DNA from: RGIG5299 sp045588575
GTDB taxonomy: Bacteria; Bacillota; Clostridia; Oscillospirales; RGIG5299
DNA: 64,000 bases
Direction: 5' to 3'
NCBI GenBank assembly: GCA_045588575.1
Contig: JAZNEJ010000018.1
Span: forward strand, 1 to 64,000
In this document: positions 59,044 through 64,000 of the stretch, piece after piece
Numbering within the stretch: the stretch's first letter is position 1
Layout of the letters: each line of letters begins with the position of its first letter
Position numbers and translations under genes: made by a program
Notes under the pieces: model-generated
What the model was told of the DNA's origin: nothing
Seen by the model: only the letters and a program-made list of their open reading frames with translations
Database searches by the model: none

Positions 59044-59874
59044 ATGAAAAAAATCACAAAAATTCTTGCTCTCGTCGTTGCAGTCTCTCTTTTCGCTCTT
59101 TGCTTTGCAGGCTGCACAACACCTCAAAAGGACACTCTTATTTGCGGTGTTACCATCTACGAAGACTTTAACGAAAAAGATGCGGAAGGCAATTGGATTG
59201 GCTTTGAATGCGATTTCGCAAGAGCAGTCGGTGAAATTATCGGCATGAACGTTGAGTTCCAGGAAATTGACTGGGGCAAAAAATACGATGAACTTAATTC
59301 CGGCGCAATTACTTGTATTTGGAACGCTTTCACCGCAAACTCAACCGATAAAGTAACTCTTCCCGGTTCTTCAACACCTGTTGAAATAAAAAGAAGCGAG
59401 CTCGTTGATTTTACCTACGGTTATATGTTAAATCAGCAGTGCATCGTTGTTAAGGCTTCTGAAGTTGATAACTATAAAACCACGGCAGACCTTGCAGGCA
59501 AAACCGCATGCGCAGAGCAGGGAAGCGCAGGTTACAGCACCGCAGCAGAATATACCGATGAAGACAACATTTCCACTACCCCTGCACAGATTAACGCATT
59601 CACCGAGGTTAAGTCGGGCGCAGTTCAGTTTATAGTTGTTGATATTCTTCTTGCACAAAGACTTTGCGGTCAGGGCGACTTTGCAGACCTTGCAATTGCC
59701 GAAGACATTGTTCTCGACAGCGAAATCTACGCTATCGGCTTCAAAAAGGATAGCCCTCTCACTGCTAAAGTAAACGCAGCTATTAAACAACTTGAAGAAA
59801 ACGGCAAACTTATGGAAATTGCAACCAGATGGGGTCTTGAAAACGTTCTTCAGGTTTCTGAAACCATTGAATAA
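59044..59874 (+). CDS. Polar amino-acid ABC importer, binding lipoprotein
   Basis: A 276-residue solute-binding lipoprotein of the family 3 type. Signal peptide with lipobox LCFAGC (lipidated Cys near residue 24) and the start of the mature domain DTLICGVTIYEDFNEKDAEG. The ligand-binding pattern is seen in GFECDFARAVGEIIGMNVEF and WGKKYDELNSGAI. Fold and context point to a polar or sulfur amino acid; the specificity cannot be fixed. Codon use is rich in C-ending codons, a sign of high expression. The permease follows after 26 bases. Confidence 0.93.
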   Translation: MKKITKILALVVAVSLFALCFAGCTTPQKDTLICGVTIYEDFNEKDAEGNWIGFECDFARAVGEIIGMNVEFQEIDWGKKYDELNSGAITCIWNAFTANSTDKVTLPGSSTPVEIKRSELVDFTYGYMLNQQCIVVKASEVDNYKTTADLAGKTACAEQGSAGYSTAAEYTDEDNISTTPAQINAFTEVKSGAVQFIVVDILLAQRLCGQGDFADLAIAEDIVLDSEIYAIGFKKDSPLTAKVNAAIKQLEENGKLMEIATRWGLENVLQVSETIE

Positions 59875-59900
59875 TAAAAACTAAAGGAAAACAATATATT

Positions 59901-60545
59901 ATGGGCTTTGTTGAAGTTACACTGGCTTTGCTGGAAGGATTCAAAACGACCTGTGCTATTTTTGCGCTGACACTTGTGTTAGCGCTTCCTTTAGGTTTAT
60001 TGATATCTTTTGCATCAATGTCTAAATTTAAGCCACTCGCTTGGATAACAAAAATATTTATTTGGGTAATACGCGGCGTGCCGCTTATGCTTCAGGTAAT
60101 TATAGTTTTCTATGTTCCCGGATTTTTGTTCGGAACGCCCTTGTTTACGAGATTTGCATCTGTTATTGCAGCTTTTGCAATAAACTACGCTTGCTATTTT
60201 TCCGAAATATATCGCGGCGGCATAGAAAGCATTTCTAAAGGTCAGCGTGAGGCAGGAGAGGTTTTAGGTCTTACAAAAGGCCAAATTTTCTCCAAAATAA
60301 TTCTTCTTCAGGTTATAAAAAGAATAATTCCTCCTATGGCAAACGAGATAATTACCCTTGTTAAAGATACGGCTCTTGCAAGAGTTGTTCTTGTTGCGGA
60401 AATTATAAAAAACGCCGAGATTTTTACGTCATACGGACTTATTTGGCCGCTTTTCTATTCCGCAGTATTCTATCTCGTTTTCGTTGGAGCCCTCACACTT
60501 TTGTTCGGCTTCATCGAGAAAAAGCTTTCATATTTCAAGGCTTAA
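59901..60545 (+). CDS. Polar amino-acid ABC importer, permease
   Basis: A 214-residue permease of the HisMQ type with about five membrane helices. The coupling EAA loop is visible in QREAGEVLGLTKGQIFSKII and the upstream RGVPLMLQVIIVFY segment is typical. It is a single permease gene, so it is expected to work as a homodimer. Confidence 0.94.
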   Translation: MGFVEVTLALLEGFKTTCAIFALTLVLALPLGLLISFASMSKFKPLAWITKIFIWVIRGVPLMLQVIIVFYVPGFLFGTPLFTRFASVIAAFAINYACYFSEIYRGGIESISKGQREAGEVLGLTKGQIFSKIILLQVIKRIIPPMANEIITLVKDTALARVVLVAEIIKNAEIFTSYGLIWPLFYSAVFYLVFVGALTLLFGFIEKKLSYFKA

Positions 60546-60557
60546 GGAGGTTAAGTT

Positions 60558-61310
60558 ATGTCGTTACTTGAAGTAAGCGGTCTTTATAAGAACTTTGGGA
60601 AAACAAAGGTATTAAAGGGAATAGACTTTACACTTGAAAAGGGTGAAGTGCTTTCTATAATCGGCTCGTCGGGAAGCGGAAAAACAACGCTTTTAAGATG
60701 TCTTAATTCTCTTGAATTTGCCGATAAAGGAACTATTTTGCTTAACGGTAAAACCATCTTTGATGCTTCCGAAACGGGCAAAATAAACGATGCAATTCTT
60801 CGTGAAAGACGTTTGCATTTCGGTTTGGTTTTCCAATCGTTTAACCTTTTTCCTCAATATACCGCTTTCGAAAATATAGTTCTTGCCCCTAAGCTTCTTA
60901 AAAAAGGAACAGAAGAAGAAATAAATGCAAAAGCCAAAGAGCTTATAGAAAAGGTTGGTTTAACGGGTAAAGAAAAAAATTATCCCTGTGAGCTTTCCGG
61001 CGGACAGCAGCAGCGTGTTGCAATAGCAAGAGCGCTTGCTTTAAATCCCGAAATACTTTGCTTTGACGAGCCTACGTCGGCGCTCGACCCTGAGCTTACC
61101 GGTGAGGTTTTGAAGGTAATTCGTTCACTTGTAAGCCATGATATGACCATGATAGTGGTAACTCACGAAATGGCTTTTGCAAGAGACGTTTCAAGCAGAG
61201 TAATCTTTATGGATGACGGTGTAATTGCCGAAGCGGGTACTCCGGCTGAAATCTTCAACCATCCCAAAAGTGAAAGACTTAAAACGTTTTTGGCATCATT
61301 TAATAAATAA
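60558..61310 (+). CDS. Polar amino-acid ABC importer, ATPase
   Basis: A 250-residue ATPase of the GlnQ/HisP type. Walker A GSSGSGKTTLL, the Q loop in LVFQSFNLFPQ, signature LSGGQQQRVAIA, Walker B LCFDEPTSALDPE and the H loop in MIVVTHEMAFA are all intact. It closes the three-gene transport operon. Confidence 0.96.
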   Translation: MSLLEVSGLYKNFGKTKVLKGIDFTLEKGEVLSIIGSSGSGKTTLLRCLNSLEFADKGTILLNGKTIFDASETGKINDAILRERRLHFGLVFQSFNLFPQYTAFENIVLAPKLLKKGTEEEINAKAKELIEKVGLTGKEKNYPCELSGGQQQRVAIARALALNPEILCFDEPTSALDPELTGEVLKVIRSLVSHDMTMIVVTHEMAFARDVSSRVIFMDDGVIAEAGTPAEIFNHPKSERLKTFLASFNK

Positions 61311-61314
61311 AATC

Positions 61315-61346
61315 AAACAGTTCGCAATTTTGCGAACTGTTTTTTA
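61315..61346. terminator. Terminator between the ABC operon and the CDF gene
   Basis: A stem AAACAGTTCGCAA/TTGCGAACTGTTT with a short loop, followed by T-run on the plus strand. It lies between convergent genes and can serve the plus-strand operon; the minus side has only a short T-run. Confidence 0.85.
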
Positions 61347-62243
61347 ATGCGGCACCGTTTCAACGGTTATGCCTTTAATTATTGAAACCTCTTCTTTAAT
61401 TTCCTTTTTGATTTTTTCGGTAATATTATAGACGTCTTTAAAAGAAAATGTTGAGCTGATTGCTATTTTTAAATCAACATAGCCTTTATTACCGAATTTT
61501 CTTGTGCGAAATGAAATAATTTCTTCTATATTTGCGTTTTTTGAAATGATTTCTTTTATTTTTTCTTGATAACGGTTTTCTAAAGAGGAATCAATCATAT
61601 CTCTTAAAGCGATTACAAGAAAATCAAATCCTATTTTAATAATAAAAACGGAAACGGTTAAGCAGGCTACAAAATCGGCTTTCGGAAACCCTAGCATAGC
61701 TCCTATTATTCCAATAAAAGAAGCAACGGAAGAAAGCGCGTCGGAACGGTGATGCCAAGCGTCTGCCAAAAAAGCGGACGAGTTGATTTTTTTGGCGTAA
61801 TATTTGGTGTAATGGTACATTGCTTCTTTTACAATTATTGAAATTCCTGCGGCAATTAAGGCTATTAAACCGGGTTTTTTAATAGTTTCGCAAGAATTTA
61901 TTAAAAGGCTTAAAACGGCTGTTTTTGATATTTCAAATCCGGTTATCAGTAGGATAGCGCCTAAAAAAATCAAGGCTACCGATTCAAACCGTTCATAGCC
62001 GTAAGGATGTTTTAAATCGTTTTCTTTTTTTGAAAGCTTAACCCCGAAAAAAGCAATAACGGTTGTTAAGAGGTCGGAAAGAGAATGAATTGCATCGGAA
62101 ACCATAGAGGAGGAGTTTCCCGAAAATCCTGCGAATAGTTTAAAAACTGTTAAAATAAAATTGCCTAAAATGCTTGCTGCGGACATTTTTTTAATAGCGG
62201 ATTTTTCATAGTCTTTATGAAAATCCGCTTTTGTTTTTTTCAT
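61344..62243 (-). CDS. Cation diffusion facilitator (CzcD/FieF-like metal efflux)
   Basis: A 299-residue CDF transporter with six membrane helices and a C-terminal cytosolic metal-sensing domain (about residues 210-299). The intramembrane metal-binding residues lie in MVSDAIHSLSDLLTT (HxxxD on helix 2) and DAWHHRSDALSSV (HxxxD on helix 5). This quartet is typical of Zn/Co-type carriers; iron-group metals cannot be ruled out. A NiCo-type riboswitch upstream suggests that cobalt, nickel or ferrous iron controls it. The ATG follows AAAGGAGG. Confidence 0.92.
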   Translation of the reverse strand: MKKTKADFHKDYEKSAIKKMSAASILGNFILTVFKLFAGFSGNSSSMVSDAIHSLSDLLTTVIAFFGVKLSKKENDLKHPYGYERFESVALIFLGAILLITGFEISKTAVLSLLINSCETIKKPGLIALIAAGISIIVKEAMYHYTKYYAKKINSSAFLADAWHHRSDALSSVASFIGIIGAMLGFPKADFVACLTVSVFIIKIGFDFLVIALRDMIDSSLENRYQEKIKEIISKNANIEEIISFRTRKFGNKGYVDLKIAISSTFSFKDVYNITEKIKKEIKEEVSIIKGITVETVPH

Positions 62244-62268
62244 AAAAACCTCCTTTGAAACGGGGTAG

Positions 62269-62310
62269 AAAAAAGCATCTGCGGAACTTAATGCTGTCCC
62301 GCAGATGCTG
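62269..62310 (-). terminator. Terminator of the NiCo riboswitch expression platform
   Basis: On the minus strand GCATCTGCGG (62299-62308) and CCGCAGATGC (62275-62284) form a perfect 10-bp stem with a 14-base loop, followed by six T before the CDF ribosome site. Its 5' arm lies inside the aptamer, so formation of the aptamer and of the terminator exclude each other. Confidence 0.85.
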
Positions 62311-62371
62311 TAAAAAGCTCTGCTGTCATTCGAGATGACCCGGCTATATGCCTGTTCAGATTGGTATTAAT
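62288..62371 (-). promoter_or_regulatory. NiCo (czcD-type) riboswitch aptamer
   Basis: On the minus strand the conserved order is CTGAACAGGCA, GCCGGG (62339-62344), a small hairpin, CAGCAGA, a variable loop and TCTGCGGGACAG (62294-62305), which matches the pattern I recall for the NiCo motif (GCCGGG, CAxCAGA and TCTGxGGGACAG). P1 is extended by TTAAT/ATTAA. It controls the CDF efflux gene immediately downstream, the classic context. The ligand reported first was Ni/Co; later work points to Fe(II) as well. Confidence 0.82.
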
Positions 62372-62427
62372 TTGTAAATGGAACTCTACACTTTATGATA
62401 TGCTGATATTTGCAAAAAGGTGAGAAT

Positions 62428-62468
62428 AAAAAAACAGAGTGTTCATAACGGTTGTTATGAACACTCTG
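62428..62468 (-). terminator. Terminator of tRNA-Pro
   Basis: On the minus strand CAGAGTGTTCATAAC/GTTATGAACACTCTG is a 15-bp stem with a four-base loop and seven T. Confidence 0.9.
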
Positions 62469-62470
62469 CG

Positions 62471-62547
62471 TGGTCCGAGTGACAGGAGTCGAACCTGCGG
62501 CCTCTTGAACCCCATTCAAGCGCGCTACCAAGCTGCGCTACACCCGG
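62471..62547 (-). tRNA. trnP: tRNA-Pro (anticodon GGG)
   Basis: On the minus strand the 77-base gene has acceptor stem CCGGGTG/CACTCGG (one G-U), anticodon arm CTTGA-ATGGGGT-TCAAG with GGG at 34-36, a T arm with GGTTCGACTCC, discriminator A and encoded CCA (62471-62473). It reads CCC and CCU. Confidence 0.95.
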
Positions 62548-62578
62548 AAATTTAAGGGGTAATTTTTAATACCACAGT

Positions 62579-62607
62579 ATTGTAACTCAAAACAATCAAA
62601 AAGTCAA
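62579..62607 (-). promoter_or_regulatory. Promoter of tRNA-Pro
   Basis: TTGACT and TACAAT have a 17-base spacer on the minus strand, about 30 bases before the mature tRNA start. Confidence 0.8.
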
Positions 62608-62693
62608 GCGAAAATAAAGAAAAAAATAAAATATTTTCTTTTTGTAAAAAATAAGGTTATATCTCTTGTAAAAGGTAAAATTTATATTTAAAG

Positions 62694-62722
62694 TTGCACA
62701 AAACGATTTTTTGTGGTAAACT
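62694..62722 (+). promoter_or_regulatory. Possible promoter of the acetyltransferase gene
   Basis: TTGCAC and TAAACT with a 17-base spacer and TG two bases upstream of the -10. Confidence 0.5.
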
Positions 62723-62762
62723 TAAAATAATAATTCTTATAATAAGAAAACGGGGTGTAAAT

Positions 62763-63275
62763 ATGTCGCTCAGAGGTTTGATAATCGGTCCGGATGAAAA
62801 TGACTATTTAAAGCACAGAGCAAAATATTTTAAAAGCAAGACAAAGCTTTTCAAAAAGTGGCACAGCGTTATGTGCAGCAAAATACTTTATAAAAATAAC
62901 GCCTCAATTGAGCTTTGCACTAAAATAAAAGGTAAAATAAATTTTCCGCACGGACTTAACGGAATTTTAATTTCCGCAGGCGCTGAAATCGGTGATAACT
63001 GCACTGTTTTTCATCAGGTAACAATTGGCTCGAATACAGCAAAGGGCAGTAAAAAGCAGGGAAGTCCAAAAATTGGCGATAACGTTTATATAGGTGCGGG
63101 CGCAAAAATTATCGGAGGAATAACTGTTGGAAATAACGTCAGAATAGGCGCTAATTGCACTGTTTTTGAAGACGTTCCCGATAATGCTACCGTTGTGCTT
63201 GAAAAACCCCGTGTTATAATTCACGAACAAGCAAGAGACAATACCTTTACCCCTTTTCGAAATTTCGAAAAATAA
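62763..63275 (+). CDS. Hexapeptide-repeat acetyltransferase, CysE-like short form
   Basis: A 170-residue left-handed beta-helix acetyltransferase. The hexapeptide repeats run from INFPHGLNGILISAGAEIGD through VFHQVTIGSNTAKG to GAGAKIIGGITVGNNVRIGA. The N-terminal helix part (LKHRAKYFKSKTKLFKKW) is basic and short. A histidine in TVFHQVTIG is the likely catalytic base. It could acetylate serine or a cell-surface sugar, as in capsule-type serine acetyltransferase-like genes. The ATG at 62763 follows GGGGTG; an in-frame start at 62694 would lie within the promoter region. It is single, distinct from the cysE at 10863. Confidence 0.82.
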   Translation: MSLRGLIIGPDENDYLKHRAKYFKSKTKLFKKWHSVMCSKILYKNNASIELCTKIKGKINFPHGLNGILISAGAEIGDNCTVFHQVTIGSNTAKGSKKQGSPKIGDNVYIGAGAKIIGGITVGNNVRIGANCTVFEDVPDNATVVLEKPRVIIHEQARDNTFTPFRNFEK

Positions 63276-63322
63276 ATAAAAAAATAAAAAAGAAAAAGAA
63301 AAATTTCATACAAATTTACATA

Positions 63323-63351
63323 TTGAAAAATAGTTGAAATAAGTATATTAT
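63323..63351 (+). promoter_or_regulatory. Promoter of the glutamine synthetase gene
   Basis: TTGAAA and TATTAT with a 17-base spacer, about 70 bases before the start codon. Confidence 0.65.
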
Positions 63352-63360
63352 ATATAATAA

Positions 63361-63403
63361 CAGCAGGAGTGCTGCCGACGTTTTAAAGGGCGGCACTTTT
63401 CTT
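63361..63403 (+). promoter_or_regulatory. Attenuator-like hairpin pair before glnN
   Basis: AGTGCTGCC (63368-63376) pairs with GGCGGCACT (63389-63397) and is followed by TTTTCTT, a terminator-like element. An alternative short hairpin CAGCA-GGAG-TGCTG (63361-63374) uses part of the same left arm, so the two folds exclude each other. This suggests control of read-through into the glutamine synthetase gene, possibly by a nitrogen-responsive antiterminator. Confidence 0.55.
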
Positions 63404-63421
63404 ATACGGAGGGAAGTTTAA

Positions 63422-64000
63422 ATGAGCATAAAAACCGTTTCGGAATTTTTTGGAGAAAACGTTTTTAACGATAAGGTAATGAAAGAGCGTTTGCCGGAAG
63501 AAGCCTATAACGCCATAATAAAAACAATAACCGAAGGCGCTCATATAGACGATAATATTGCAAAAACAGTAGCCCCGGTTTTAAAGGATTGGGCCATTGA
63601 AAAGGGAGCTACTCATTATACCCATTGGTTTCAACCCATGACGGGAATAACTGCCGAAAAGCATGATTCATTTATTTCGCCCGCAGAGGGCGGACGTGCC
63701 ATAATGGAATTTCAGGCAAAAGAGCTTATTAAAGGCGAATCGGACGCTTCCAGCTTTCCTTCGGGCGGCTTAAGAGCAACCTTTGAAGCAAGAGGCTATA
63801 CCGTTTGGGACCCCACCTCATATGCATTTGTAAGAGATACAACTCTTTATATTCCCACTGCTTTTTGCTCCTTTTCGGGCGAGGCGCTCGATAAGAAAAC
63901 TCCGCTTTTAAGGTCAAACGAGGCAATAAACAGGGAAGCTTTAAGAGTTTTGAAATTCTTTAACGACGATACTCCCAAAAGAGTTTTTGCAACGGTTGGC
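63422..64000 (+). CDS. glnN: Type III glutamine synthetase, N-terminal part (runs off the window)
   Basis: The first 193 codons of a type III glutamine synthetase (GSIII), a large, about 700-residue ATP-dependent enzyme that makes glutamine from glutamate and ammonium. The start MSIKTVSEFFGENVFNDKVM and the GSIII-specific N-terminal domain are clear in THWFQPMTGITAEKHDSFI and DASSFPSGGLRATFEARGYT. The catalytic core lies beyond the window. The ATG follows GGAGGG after a leader with an attenuator-like hairpin. Confidence 0.95.
   Translation, partial: MSIKTVSEFFGENVFNDKVMKERLPEEAYNAIIKTITEGAHIDDNIAKTVAPVLKDWAIEKGATHYTHWFQPMTGITAEKHDSFISPAEGGRAIMEFQAKELIKGESDASSFPSGGLRATFEARGYTVWDPTSYAFVRDTTLYIPTAFCSFSGEALDKKTPLLRSNEAINREALRVLKFFNDDTPKRVFATVG

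Overview
The window is AT-rich chromosomal DNA from an anaerobic, spore-forming Firmicute. The gene set fits an uncultured gut-type Clostridia of the Oscillospirales/Ruminococcaceae kind. Evidence for this is the sporulation genes (sipL, spoIVA, yunB, ylmC), a six-subunit Rnf complex, an NAD-linked [FeFe]-hydrogenase locus with a second sensory-type hydrogenase, a one-chain clostridial PurL, strong AGGAGG ribosome sites with some GTG/TTG starts, and no outer-membrane or respiratory-oxidase genes. Taxonomy below class is inference.

Layout. 1-600: a small XRE regulator, a hairpin cluster and tRNA-Gln. 609-19081 (minus strand): rpmB, then a tightly packed 15-gene run read from a promoter at 19053-19081 in the order Asp23 protein, FakA-like kinase, DUF1385, prmC, recA, recX, rimO, pgsA, cysE, cysS, recG, THUMP methyltransferase, purL, an unknown protein and an AI-2E-type permease. 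19178-22222 (minus): an orphan lipoprotein solute-binding protein, ylmC and cca. 22277-29122 (plus): DUF6873, yunB and ligA, then PC4-like, HD-domain and GtrA genes, a sodium:solute symporter and a small membrane protein. 29151-35549 (minus): the rnfCDGEAB operon ending in a putative glycoside hydrolase. 35604-39248: mecA, an alpha/beta hydrolase and a surface 5'-nucleotidase. 39298-43825 (minus): cysteine desulfurase, thiI, a TrmA-family RNA methyltransferase and an LCM-type methyltransferase. 43886-46915: a cadherin-like surface protein, and mgtE behind a long structured leader. 46999-55378 (minus): hydC, a set of signalling-type genes (two DRTGG proteins, two GHKL ATPases, a PHP protein and an HydS-like protein), a small ferredoxin, hydB and hydA. 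55424-55753: a promoter-terminator unit encoding a noncoding RNA I do not recognise. 55887-58901: sipL and spoIVA. 58971-61310: a polar amino-acid ABC importer. 61344-62607 (minus): a cation efflux gene under a NiCo-type riboswitch, and tRNA-Pro. 62694-64000: an acetyltransferase and the start of a type III glutamine synthetase.

How the genes work together. Rnf (ferredoxin:NAD+ oxidoreductase and ion pump) and the HydABC hydrogenase (which couples NADH and ferredoxin to H2) are the core of a fermentative redox economy. The HydS-like protein and the ATPase/DRTGG/PHP genes in the same operon suggest that H2 or redox state is sensed. Metal supply is controlled at RNA level at two places, the mgtE leader and the NiCo riboswitch. 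The signals I would follow first are the unassigned RNA at 55424-55718, with a near-perfect promoter, a terminator and three copies of a TGAGTCCAA motif, and the mgtE leader, which contains a well-initiated 26-codon upstream ORF inside a long-range RNA fold.
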